From Rhodeus uyekii (taxonomy: Eukaryota; Chordata; Actinopteri; Cypriniformes; Acheilognathidae), in contig JAWRVZ010000136.1 of the NCBI GenBank assembly GCA_037043235.1, forward strand, positions 1,798,001 to 1,862,000: a DNA stretch of 64,000 nucleotides, in the 5' to 3' direction. This document shows positions 21,561-32,295 of the stretch, in pieces. The notes under the pieces are model-generated. The model was not told the origin of the DNA. It worked only from the letters and a program-made list of their open reading frames with translations, and made no database searches. A program made the position numbers and the translations under genes. Within the stretch, counting starts at the first letter, position 1. Each line of letters starts with the position of its first letter.

Positions 21561-23990
21561 ATTTCAGGTCAAAATATTAAATCCAATTTTACTTCTTTAA
21601 AATCAAAAAAAATGTATTAAAAAAAAAAAACACTTTGGAACACATGCTGGCTTACATGGTGCCAAATGAGACTGATTCTTGTATTGACACAGGGCAAATA
21701 ATTATAATTTGCCATTTAAGCTTCTTAAACTTTTCTGTATGCATATACTGTAAACTATAAACTGCTGTGTCTCCAAAATAGCTAACACAACACGGAGAGT
21801 TGAACCACATTTCAGCATTTAATAGAGCATAACTTGTTGATGTACAGTGGTCAGTCCAGTCTCAAAGGAGGACTTTTAAGTGGATTTGCACATAAAACTT
21901 ATGAAAACTGATATAGCGCCACATCATATGAACCAATAGTCCAAACACTGCTGACACAAGGCGTTTCAAAGCCAACAAAAAGATGCTTTCAGGGAGTCAT
22001 GTAAGCAAAGTCTTCTGACAACTATAATAAAATATTATGACTTCAAGAAAGCCATTGTTGTGCAGGAGTATTTCAGTTTGAAAAGTTGAGTAAAGTTGTT
22101 GTTTTTTAAACAGAACATCACAAAATTGTGTTTCCAGGTTTGATTCAATTCCAAACATGCAAACAAATCACCCCAACAGCACACCATCAAATGTTTGGCA
22201 CATATTTACCTTGGCTAACTCCTAAACAAACCTAAAGAAGACTGTACCTTCACACACAACATGCAAAAAATTCACCTGAAATGAAATAATAAATGTTATG
22301 GTTAGGTGAAAGCAAAAATGCTAGTGTCCGCTCTAGCAATTCCTGCTAATACTAATCTTTCACTAAGTGTCAGTCTTTATCGGCTAATTTGAAAATTGAC
22401 AGTGTGTAGAGACAAAAACAAGTCAGAAAAGATGTGAGCTTTCAAAGAAACCAAGACATGACTGAAAGACAGTTATCTGTGGAGCCTGTCTTGTGAAATT
22501 AGCTAAATGTCACTCAGAGACTAATTAGCTTGAGAGCAAGAAGATGGAGTTAGTGACTCAAGACGTTGTGTTAGACAAACATCTAGTCAAAAGGTTTTCT
22601 TCTTTTTTTTGTCTGTGCTTTTGGGACACCAGTCGATTCAATTGAAATGCCAGGTGAGTTCCTTCTCAGAGAAAGAGACAAAAAAGAAGATGGAAAAAGT
22701 GAAAAGCCCTTTTACCTCCTAATGGTATCAATAGCCTGCAGTCCAAGTGAACAAGCACTTAGAAAGGGATCAATGGAAGATGAGAGTTAAGTCAACAAGG
22801 TGGAAACAGAGACAGAGGAGTCCAAAAGCTAACTTACTCTTACTTCTTTCTCTTTCTTGTTCACTGTTTGTTCTTTACTTTAGTTTGTGAGCCAGTGTTT
22901 GTACTATAGACTGAGCACAATACCCTCACGTCCCATCAAAGGCAGGTTATGCTTTTATTACCCCAAAACACTTTGACAGGTTGAGTGAATCCTTAACTCC
23001 CTGTTCTCTTTTATCCTTATCAGATTAACATCTGGAGTTTTTGGAGTCAGAGTTTTAACCATTTACTACTGAGAAAGGCCTGTGTTTAGTTACTCACATT
23101 GCGTGTCTTTTTGTATGTGCTACCTGTAACAGCTGCTCACTGGGCTGTTTGAACAGTGTGTCTCCATAGTCAAGACTGTGAAAGGCAGGTCGGTTGGCTG
23201 AAAACAGTAAACGGAGCACAATGCCATGGCCCAGTCATGAACTCTGGTGTATAATATCCCTACCTAGCGGACAATTGACAGGTTTGGTGAGTCAGAGGAT
23301 GTTAAAAGACACACACTCTGGTTTGGCAGCTGTTATGACACAATACAGCCACACGTGACACAGAAACAGTTTACATCTTTATATTCCCTGATGAAAAGAC
23401 CATAGCCTGTCACCAGCATATGTTGTGTTTGGGGGGTGATGGTGTGCCAGTATCTCCATAAGGCTTCTGAATAAGGTTAAAGAGGTAGTTTAAAATTACA
23501 ATTCTAAAATTCAGAGTTTTGGGTGAAGGAATGGAAGTGAGGACTTTTATTAATAAAAATAAACAAAAGTACAAACAAGAACTACCCCAAGGGGGAAACA
23601 CAACTCAGCTTAACTAAACTTGACTGGAAACTTCTGTTTTGGGGTCATAGGTCAGTGCTGTCAGTGACCATTGACAGCTCTGACAGTTGTCACATGGCAT
23701 ATGGTGTGGCGTGTGGGGTTTGGTAAAAACAACATTTGTAAACACAAAACCGAACTACATAATTGTACAATGTGATCTGGTGCACTCCGAGGCTGCACCA
23801 TGGTGGGCACCAGCATGTGTGAAAACAGCCTAAACTGAAACTTCATTACAAATGTGTAATTGTTTTAATTACAATGACAATAAAGTAGTTTAGTTTACCA
23901 TACACGCTTGTCGCTGCACGTTTGGCAGTAAATCATATTTTCCATCACAATATAAGTAATTCTGAAATAATATATAAAAATATACCTGTG
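21561..23990. other. Unannotated stretch
   Basis: AT-rich, 2.4 kb. I see no open frame with a recognisable domain, no element ends and no tRNA-like arms. The 63-codon minus frame at 23410 and the 61-codon one at 23661 are unremarkable. Confidence 0.5.
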
Positions 23991-23995
23991 TCTTC

Positions 23996-24319
23996 TGTCA
24001 CAGTCATGTCACACTCCTCCTGTGTGTCCCTCCTGTGTTGCCGTAGTCTGTCATGTAACCACTCCCTCCTGTTTGTTGCCAGCTGTTACTTGTTATTCCT
24101 GCCTATTTATTCCGTCATGTTCTCCATTGTCTTTGTCTATTGTTAACGTCATGTTGGATGTCGTGTCGAGTGTGTGGATGCCGCTTTCCTCCCGTGATCT
24201 CTTTGCACTATGCACTTTGCACTATGATGTGCCGTTTTGTTGTCTGAATAAAGTGTTTTGGTTTGTATCTCCTCGTCTCCTGCCTGTCTCCGAATCGCAT
24301 ACTGCACCATCACGTAACA
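23996..24319 (+). mobile_element. LTR-like repeat, boundaries not proven
   Basis: Starts TGTCACAGTCATGTCAC and ends CACGTAACA. It is C/T-rich on the plus strand and contains GTCTGAATAAAGTGTTTTGG near 24245, a good polyadenylation signal. These are the features of the other solo LTRs in the window. The expected 5-bp duplication is not seen (TCTTC against CTTAT), so the true ends may differ by a few bases or have mutated. Confidence 0.5.
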
Positions 24320-25018
24320 CTTATTTACATAGGTCAGAAAATCTTCAAAATTCAACTAATTTGATTTCATCATAAATACAAATATATACATTTTTATGTA
24401 ATGGCTATTAACAACAGTGCTTGAAGTCGACTGGTACGCACTGCTATGCAGTAACGGGACTTAGCGCACCCAAACTTTTTCTTGCATAACGGCAACTCAT
24501 GTTACATTAATGGCAATCTGAACCAAGCAACATGCAATTACATGTTCAGAAACATTATATTCAGTTTGCACTTAAGTATCTTATTTTAAAGTATATATTT
24601 TCCAAATGAATTAAAGTATTGCATAAAAATATTTAAAGTATTGTACAGTATACTTTTTATCCTTTTTTTCTTACAGTTTTTGGGCAGTTGCATTGAATGG
24701 TCATTTCTGATTTGAATAGCTTTGTACCAGTTTTAAGATACTGTCATGATGACTCTGTATCCTTTTGAAAGCTTGAAAGTTCCAATTCAAAATTATTATA
24801 ACTGCATGGAAATGAATGACATCTAAATTTGTCAAAATGTCTCTTTTTTAAATAAAGTTATATAGATTTGGAATGATATGTTGAGAAATCATTAGAGTCG
24901 TCTCTTTTTTTTCTCATTTGAATTTCTATTTCTTTAATCAGCTTATTTTGTTGATTAGCAGTGCAGCTAAGTCTGTTGATTGGCTAGTACAGCCCTAAAC
25001 CTACAACTACCAGCATAA
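24320..25018. other. No feature recognised
   Basis: AT-rich spacer before the DIRS element. No frame, repeat or RNA gene supported. Confidence 0.5.
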
Positions 25019-25188
25019 ACGTCTCGGGTTACGTATGTAACCCTGGTTCCCTGATGGGAACGAGACGCTGCGTCAAAGCGCTAGGGGAAATAGCCTTGCG
25101 TCAGTCACGTGAAGATCTGTGCAACCAATGAGAGACGAACGCATGTGAATGCGTCACCGCCGGTGACGTCATGAGGAAGAGCATAGAG
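25019..25188 (-). repeat. DIRS D3 3' inverted terminal repeat
   Basis: The segment 25060-25188 is the reverse complement, with few changes, of 29811-29930 (shared words include GCGTCAAAGCGCTAGGGG and CCAATGAGAGACGAACGC). The outermost 40 bases contain two small palindromes (GGGTTACGTATGTAACCC and GTTCCCTGATGGGAAC). Confidence 0.85.
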
Positions 25189-25260
25189 CGCGTCCGAAAC
25201 CCGGAAGCGCCAGCAAAGAATGTCTGAAGCGGGCACGGAGGCGCAAGGAGCTGAGGCAAA

Positions 25261-25358
25261 GACACAGCGTCTCGTTCCCCTCAGGGAACCAGGGTTACAT
25301 TTGTGACCCGAGACGTTTCCTTTCAGGGAACTCGAGCTGCGTCAAAGCGCTAGGGGAA
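25261..25358 (-). repeat. DIRS D3 internal complementary region
   Basis: The left half is the reverse complement of the element's 3' end (CAGGGAACCAGGGTTACA ... ACCCGAGACG). The right half repeats the 5' end (CAGGGAACTCGAGCTGCGTC). Such a joint copy of both termini is the hallmark of DIRS elements and is thought to template completion of the cDNA ends and circle formation. Confidence 0.85.
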
Positions 25359-26310
25359 CGCTATACCAACGGCACCTCATCGACGCCGGCATCCGGGTGT
25401 GTCCCAGCTCACTGAGAGAGCACCCTGGTTCCTGGGGCGGCATCGAGGTCCAATTGGTAAAACCCCATGAATGTGAGGACCAGCCAGCCGCAGCACAAAC
25501 ATCACACAAGGAGACTCCGGAGAGGAGAGCCTTGGATGCCTGCATGCTCCGAGTGGAGTGGGCCCGGACCCTCAAGGGAGAAGCATGTCCGGCCGACTCG
25601 TAAGCTAGACAGATAGCCACGACTATCCACCTGCTTAGGGTTTGCTTGGAAGCTGGAGCTCCCTCAGGAGCCCCAAAGCAAACGAACAGTTGGTCCAACC
25701 TACGCCAAGTGGCAGTCTTGTGACGTAAGCGTCTAGTGCTCGCACTGGACAGACCTTGTTCTTGCTCCTACTCATGATCGCCAAATGGGGGGAGGGCAGA
25801 AGGCCTGCAGCATGACAGACCGAGCCACATTAGTGGGAACCTTGGGAACAAAGCCTGACCTCGGGTGGTTTTTCCATCCCGGGCCGAACTCGAGGCATGA
25901 GGGAGCCACCAAGAGGGTCTGAAGATCCCCAACCCTCTTAAGCGAGGCAATAGCCAGCAAAAGAAGGGTGTTAAGAGAGAGAAGCTGAAAACTCCTCTAA
26001 GGTTCAAAAGGGTGCCTGGGACAGGCCTTGGAGTACCACAGACCAGTCCCAGCAGGCACCCTAGTCTGTGCCGCAGGTCTCAGCCTTAGTGTGCCAAGGA
26101 GGAAACGAGTGACTAGGGGGTCCCTGCCCAAGGATACCCCAACCCAGAGGTACGTGGCAAGCCACTATGGCAGCCACATAGACCTTCAAGGTAGAGGGGG
26201 GGGGGGGCAGCCCTGCCGCAAATCTTTCTTACAGAAACTCCAGCACTTTGCCTTACTTGACAGGTTACTTGGTTCACCTGCTTTTCGCTACACCAAGACA
26301 TGAAGATCAA
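25342..26310 (-). pseudogene. DIRS tyrosine recombinase pseudogene (D3)
   Basis: Pieces in several frames, 5' to 3' on the minus strand. First, an N-terminal block with FMSWCSEKQVNQVTCQV (about 26250-26305). Second, a middle block LAIASLKRVGDLQTLLVAPS with GFVPKVPTNVARSV (25772-25957). Third, a C-terminal block FVCFGAPEG, then SRWIVVAICLAYESAG and VRAHSTRS (25500-25690). The last holds the HxxR pair of catalytic residues. A GFYQLDLDAA-type block with the candidate nucleophilic tyrosine lies in another frame near 25460. The enzyme would integrate circular cDNA. At least three frameshifts disable it. Compare the remnants at 7618 and 13867. Confidence 0.8.
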
Positions 26311-26442
26311 GGCATAGAGTTTCCTCGTGGAGGGAGCTCTGGACTGAAAAAATTGTCTCTACGACCTCAGCTGAGAGACCGGATCCTATGAGCTGTACCC
26401 CCTAAGGGGCCAGACCACAGCTACATTAGCTCTGGGTGGAGG

Positions 26443-26776
26443 TCAGCAACCCTCCGCCTGGGCCAGAACTCCCGGGAGCAGAGTGATCTGGGGAAAAGTC
26501 GTACAAGCGTAGCCTCGGTCACGCCTGTACCATGGCATCCCGCCCCAGAGGCACTGGATGTTTAAACGAAAGCCACAGAGGGCAGAGAAAATCTTACGGA
26601 GGCAAACAGGTAAACCTGTGCCCTGCCATATCTGTCCCAAATCTGCTCCAGATAAGAAGGGGACCAAGAGTTCTAGCCCTCGGGGAGAACCCCTGGTTTT
26701 CAGCCACCACTGCAGGGGTCTCGTGCACAGCCGGCCCAGTGGAATAACGCTGGAGCCGCTTCATGAGCCCTAACAC
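26443..26776 (-). pseudogene. DIRS RNase H remnant (D3)
   Basis: A minus-strand reading gives LCPLWFSFKHPVPLGRDAMVQ and then LYDFSPDHSAPGVLAQAEG across two frames, matching the RNase H block of copy D1. Just upstream (26690-26776) is LLGLM, RLQRYSTGPAVHE, from the segment joining reverse transcriptase to RNase H. The domain would degrade the RNA strand of the RNA-DNA hybrid. Interrupted by frameshifts, so non-functional. Confidence 0.65.
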
Positions 26777-26820
26777 CCTCTAAAGTGTTTCACGTGAGTG
26801 GCTGCCCCTTGATACTCTTG

Positions 26821-27515
26821 ACGGCTGAACGAAAGGCCTGAATGCGCCCGGGGAAGAGCCGAGCAGACATGGCCACTGAGTTCAAAGTGACTCCCAAGAA
26901 AGTGGTTCTCTGCGTGGGAGAAAGTACACTCTTCTTGGTGTTCAGCCCTAAGAGTGTCACTCGTCCTTAACGGCTAAACGAAAGGCCTGGATGTGCTCGG
27001 GGAAGAGCCGAGCAGACATGGCCACTGAGTCCCAAATGACTCCCAAGAAAGTGGTTCTCTGCGTGGGAGAAAGTACACTCTTCTTGGTGTTCAGCCCTAA
27101 GGATGTCACTCGTCGCTTAATGGCTAAACGAACGGCTTGGATGCGCTCGGGGAGGAGCCGAGCAAACACGGCCACTGAGTCCCAAATGACTCCCAAGAAA
27201 GTGGTTCTCTGAGTGGGAGAAAGTACACTCTTCCTGGTGTTCAGCCTTAAGCGCTCAGGGTGCGTGGGCATCGCCCCGTGACCTTGATTGCGAAGTGGGT
27301 TACCCTTCAGGGAGAACCCCTGGTTTTTAGCCACCACCATGAGTGGCTGGCCCAGCTTGATGCTCTTAACGGCTAAACGAACAGCCTGGATGCGCTCGGG
27401 GGAGAGCCGAGCCGACATGGCCACTGAGTCCCAAATGACTCCCAAGAAAGTGGTTCTCTGCGTGGGAGAAAGTACACTCTTCTTGGTGTTCAGCCTTAAC
27501 CCCTGCTCCTTTATG
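26821..27515 (-). repeat. Tandem amplification within the D3 reverse transcriptase
   Basis: Four copies of a roughly 150-bp unit starting ACGGCTAAACGAA (at 26821, 26970, 27120 and 27369; the third copy is 249 bp because it includes extra sequence). On the minus strand each reads RLNTKKSVLSPTQRTTFLG, VIWDSVA..ARL and ERIQA.RLAVK. The 190-codon frame 26957-27529 runs through three of them, so at least three units stayed in one frame. Ordinary DIRS reverse transcriptases have this block once. Confidence 0.85.
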
Positions 27516-28384
27516 TGCGGGCACAGCATCTCGATGTTGTGCTGCTAACTGCGGCGACTTGGCCAGGATAAGCCATAGTCGTCGACATAGTTTAGGACAC
27601 GATAGTTCCTTGCAAGTGCAGCGGAGCTTAGAGCAACGTCCACTCCTAGGTGAACGTGCGGGGCAAGAGCACCAGACCAAAAAGGAAGCACCGATACTGG
27701 TACGCCTTCCCCCCTGAAGGCGAACCACAGGAACTTCCCACTGTGGAAGGATGGAGCCGAGGGATTATGCGTCTCTGATGTTGACCATGCCCGACCAGTT
27801 ATAGGACCTGATCTGTACTACGATCTGCTTGAGCGTTATATCTCATTCATTTTGAATTTTAGACGCATAACTGGAATTTAAGGCCGCAACCCTCCATCCT
27901 CCCATGGAACTATGTAGTACCGGCTGTAAAACCCGGACTTGCTTTCCGCGAGGGGTACATACTCGATGGCCCCTTCCGCCAGCAAAGTGTCTACTTCTTG
28001 TTCCATGACCAGAGCCTGCTGAGCGCCTACCACTGACTGTAGGACCCCCGAGAACCGGTGTGGTGAAACCCCGAACTGGATGGCATAGCCGGAGGTTACC
28101 GTGCGCAGGACCCACTGAGAGATACCGGGTAGCCGTGACCACGCAGCCCGGAATTCTACTAGGGGAACCAGTCTCCCAGGGCTGGTCTCTGGTACTGTGA
28201 ACATATCCACCACTGAGCCGGGGCTTTCGGAAACACGGGTGGACTGCTCTAGGACCCTCCTTAGAGGAGGTGGTTTTCCCTTGGCGGGCTGACTCTGGAG
28301 CTGCACATGGGAGACACCACCATGTTGCGGCTTGGCGTCAGGGATGCTTAGTCTTGGCCTTCTTGGCGTCAGGACAACCCTCAA
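27366..28384 (-). pseudogene. DIRS reverse transcriptase pseudogene (D3)
   Basis: The N-terminal part (27878-28384, 168 codons) is clear. It has WSRLPGISQWVLRTVTSGYA, then IQFGVSPHRFSGV, then ALVMEQEVDTLLAEGAIEYV and SGFYSRYYIVPWEDGGLRP, the standard DIRS reverse transcriptase opening. The catalytic YVDD is intact on the minus strand at 27578-27589, but in a different frame from the upstream part. The following SPQLAAQHRDAV and LNTKKSVLSPTQRTT blocks lead into the tandem amplification. Sequence between 27740 and 27880 is missing or scrambled, removing the expected palm motifs. It copied the element's RNA before decay. Confidence 0.85.
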
Positions 28385-28440
28385 ATCACCCTTTCTACCA
28401 GCGGAATGGACTTGAACTTGTCGGCCCGACCTTCCGGGGT

Positions 28441-29690
28441 TTACCGGAGGAAGACGGGTAGCGACACTCTGTTTCTGAGCGGCCCTGTGTGAGGAGCTTT
28501 GAGACAGCGCTTGACTGGCGGTCTCACGTGGAGGGCGGCGGGGAAGAACTTTACTGAACGCCGCCTGCTGTCGTGCAGCCTCCTGGACAAATTAAGCCAT
28601 AAGTGTCTCTCCGTGGCCACCAGAGCTGCCATGGAGCGACTGACAGAGTAGGCCGTCTCCCTAGTGGCCCGAAGAGGCAAATCCACGGTCCGGCGCAGCT
28701 TGCCACTGCCTCCGGACCGATACCGCCGCCCTCGTTGAGGTCCCCTAGCAACTCAGCCTGATAGGCCTGCAGCAGTGCCGTAGTGTGTAGGCACGCCGCA
28801 ACCTGACTTGAAGCTGAGTATGCTTTCCCCACCAGAGACGACGTGACGCGCATCAGCTTGGAGGGGAGCGCCGGAGCTTTAATGGAGGACGCAGACTAGG
28901 GAACGAGGTAACTCGCAAGAGCCTCGTCCACTTTCTGCATCCCCCCATAACCATAATGTTGAGCCCCGACAAGATTAGTATACATCGCACTATGTGGTGT
29001 ATGAACTTTTTCGGAGGCTGGCTTTCTCCAAGATCTAGATACCTCGGCATGTAAATCAGGCAGAAAGGGTATAGCTCGGCGCAGGGGAGTGACGCGAGCA
29101 GGCAGGTAACGCTCGTCTAAAATACTCTTTCTAGGACGAGTGCTCCTGGTCTCCGCCGGCCAATCAATCTTCAGACGAGAGACCGCTCGCGTCACAACCT
29201 CAACTAACTCCTCAAAAGCCGGCGAGGAGGGTGGCGAATCCTCCCCGACCGGGTCAACACTAGCTAGATCCATCTCACTTTCTGAACTCGATAAAGCTAG
29301 TGTTGGAGTCCCAGCACGAACATCTCTCGGGGAGTGCTCGTGACTGGGACCCGCCTGATCTCGTGAGGGCTGAGATAAGGGAGGACCCATCCCAGCTGCC
29401 TCAGCGAGATCCATTTGTGATCCCCAGGACTGAGAGTGCCGCAAAGCCTCGGCTGCTGCAGGTCCCGAACCGCAGGGAACACTAGCCTGAGCGACCTCGT
29501 TACAGACCGCCAGGTGGGAGCGGAGAGCATGCAAAGAGAACCTCTCGCAATCCTTACAGCCGGCGTTCTCAAGCGCCGACCGCGCATGCTCCACTCCCAA
29601 ACAGATAACACACATAACATGTGTATCCTTATCCGTTATAAAACGCGGACAAGGATAAACACATGGTCTGAAATTCTGTTCATTCGCCAT
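28441..29690 (-). pseudogene. DIRS gag-like ORF1 (D3)
   Basis: The first 264 codons (29690-28896) are open from MANEQNFRP. They include a cysteine/histidine-containing head (CVYPCP, MCVICLGVEHA, CKDCERF), then an acidic serine-rich middle and ILDERYLP, then GGMQKVDEALASYLVP. Reading continues after frame changes near 28890 and 28690 with VTSSLVGKAYSASSQVAACL and then MAALVATERHLWLNLS, which I recognise as the C-terminal half of DIRS ORF1. The product is thought to bind the element's RNA. The same head (GVEHA, CADCERF) opens copy D5. Two frameshifts make this a pseudogene. Confidence 0.8.
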
Positions 29691-29810
29691 TTTTCACACT
29701 CAATATTCCTGATTTTTAAACTATCTTAGTCTCAAAATCACTCTCACACAGACATACAGCACGCTGAAGACATTCAGAGCTGGCGCTTCTGAGTTTCAGA
29801 TGCGCTTTAT

Positions 29811-29957
29811 GCTCTTCCTCATGACGTCACCGGCATGTGCCGGCGGTGACGCATTCACACGCATTCGTCTCTCATTGGTTGCACAAATCTTCACGTGACT
29901 GACGCAAGGCTATTTCCCCTAGCGCTTTGACGCAGCTCGAGTTCCCTGAAAGGGAAC
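29811..29957 (-). repeat. DIRS D3 5' inverted terminal repeat
   Basis: Reverse complement of the 3' repeat, ending in GTTCCCTGAAAGGGAAC (29941-29957). This small palindrome also ends copy D5 in the form GTTCCCTTTCAAGGGAAC. Confidence 0.85.
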
Positions 29958-29960
29958 TAG

Positions 29961-31723
29961 CCTGAAAATACATCCTGGTCTTTTTAGCAGGATTAACAAT
30001 GGGTTAAATTGAGAAAGAGGGAAGAAAAAGACAGACAGAGAAGGCAGACAGAATCCTTGCTTCTAATAATTAAATTGGCTCATATTTAACCTATAGATAC
30101 TGCCTGTCTTCCAAAGATTCCAAACCACAAGGGGGTTTTAACCTCTCCACAAAAACACTGTACTCTCACCAATGAAAACATGTTTGTTCTTGTTTAAAGA
30201 AAGGTAAAAATGCACAAGTACTGATATAAATCTCCACTAGACACTAGTAGGCAGTGTGCTAAACACACATTTAAATAACCAACTAATCTTACCTAACAGT
30301 TACAAGTGCATCCCTAAGGAAAGGCCAGTTTTGTTTCTCACAGAAAGCAGGAGGGTGGGTCATCTCTGATGTCAACCGTCCATTAGCAGGGTGGAGGACA
30401 GACAAAAAGTAGTACAGGTGCTTGTGTGCATGTTTCTGAAGCTTGTGCTTCTGGGGTACAGCAGGGTTATAATGAGACAGAAGGACTCAGAAACTGATAC
30501 AGGCTGCAGGGATCTGACTCACCCTCTCGAATGGCAGTGGGCTTGGTCTCTCTGATAACCGAGCCGGACAAGCTTTGTGAGGCTGTGAGAGGAACAACAC
30601 ATGTCGCTCATCTGATAAGCATTGGGGCACTTTCTGCAGGACACAAACACCAAGGCAACACCTTCTGTCTGCCTGTTTAGCAACCTGACACGGGTTGGAG
30701 AGGGATCACTGTATTTAAAACGTCACAGTGGTGGTTTGCTGATTGTTGTGGTGTTAAACATCTGGCGGATTGACGTATCAAGCCTTCCAAGAATACCTTT
30801 CCCACTTTTCTGCTTAAAATATGTTTTTGTCTGAAAATTTATTTATTCTCAGGCATGTTTCCTTTCATTATCAACACTGTCTCAGATGTTTCTCCTAAAG
30901 TTTATTGGAAGACAAAATACATATGTGACAACTGTTTCATGTGGATTGCATAGTTCAGACAATTCAGTCTTGTAATAATTTGATGAGACATGTTCGAGTT
31001 CCATGTAAACTCAGTTATCTTTTGAAAATCTGAGTAAAGTTTGAGAAATTGCAAGAAGATTGGTGTCTTTGTCAAAAGTATGTGTTTCTTGATTTGCTCT
31101 CCATTTAGTCTCATGATTAGGAAAAATTCATTTGTGATTTGTCTTTTCTTTAGAATGCTGTCAAATCTTAGCTCAGTCTGCTGAGATCTCTTCTAAAATG
31201 TTGTTCCATTAAGCCTCATGTGAGCCTCACCAAAACACACTAAATTTGTACACTATAGTTCATGAACAGGGTGTTTGTTTAAGCACATACACAATTTGTC
31301 TCTCTGTTTATGATTTTAATAGACTCAGATTGGGTGATCCTTTTCCTTTGATGATAATGAAGAGAGCCTGGCCAGATAGATGTGGGTAAAAGGCCCAGAA
31401 ATGTATGCTGCAATACCTTTCTTTTAGGGTGAAAACAAGAGATGTGCTTCCCTCTCCCAGGGGCATTATAGCCTTTCATCAGCACTGGGGCACAGGCTCT
31501 GCATCAAGTAAAAAAAGCATACCCTTGTTTTCAAGGGGGTCCAGGGGCATGGTCCCTTGTGAGATTTATTTTCTGCAAAAACAGCACAAAAGCTGTCTGA
31601 ATACTGGAGACTTTGGGAGCCCTTTAAAACATATTTTTTTATTTGCATTTTCTTCAGTTCACTATACTGCAGCTATGGCCTACAGATGATTTCTCTCGCT
31701 AGCAATTTCTTATCTGAGTAAAT
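29961..31723. other. Unannotated stretch
   Basis: No recognisable frame, RNA gene or element end. Frames at 30622-30834 and 31279-31689 have no domain content. Composition is ordinary for the non-element parts of the window. Confidence 0.5.
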
Positions 31724-31728
31724 GTAAC

Positions 31729-32092
31729 TGTGACAGTTTTTCAACTGTCCGGTTTTGAAAAAATAGGAAGGCAGAGTCTGGGATCAGCAGAAGCAATGTC
31801 TTTTTATTAGAAGTAACACCAAACAAAAACTCAGCTAGAGGGATTGTAACAAACATAAACAGAAAACTATTCAGTTTTCAACACTGGGCCTTTCATGACA
31901 CCAACTGGCTGAGTTCCAGCGACTCCTGAGGCAGGCTTCTCTCTTTCCCAGCTTTTAACCTGTCTCTCGACTCAATGAAAAGTGAGAAAACCTGTTGGAT
32001 TTCATTAACAAGAGGCGTGTCCTTTAACCATTTACTCCCCCAAACTCCTCCTCCGCCTGCATCAGCCTTTAAACCACACCCTGCTAGCCACA
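31729..32092 (-). mobile_element. Solo LTR, exact 5-bp target duplication
   Basis: Plus-strand ends TGTGACAG and GCTAGCCACA, bracketed by GTAAC at 31724-31728 and 32093-32097. TCTTTTTATTAG on the plus strand gives a CTAATAAAAAGA polyadenylation-like signal on the minus strand, which sets the orientation. 364 bp. Confidence 0.85.
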
Positions 32093-32295
32093 GTAACCTA
32101 AATGAATTTTACAAGCTAACATTATATACACATATGCTCATTATACCCTCCAATGAAAATTATTATAAATGTTTACTGTCAATTTTGTTTAAGGGTGCAT
32201 TAGCAAGCATTAGCCTGGCAGATTGCTGGCTTTTAGTCTCTCTCTCTTGCTACTTTGGAAGTAGCCAAACTAAAGAGAAAAGAGGTAAACATATA

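Larger units (their letters stand above)
25019..29960 (-). mobile_element. Nearly complete DIRS1-type retrotransposon (copy D3)
   Basis: About 4.9 kb, read on the minus strand. In order: 5' inverted repeat (about 29957-29811), gag-like frame, reverse transcriptase, RNase H, tyrosine recombinase, internal complementary region (25261-25358) and 3' inverted repeat (25019-25188). This is the full architecture of DIRS elements, which lack integrase and LTRs and are thought to insert as recombinase-processed circles. Frameshifts break every frame, so the copy is dead, but the overall layout and the YVDD and HSTR motifs survive. It is GC-richer than its flanks. No target duplication is visible, as expected for this order. 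Confidence 0.9.
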
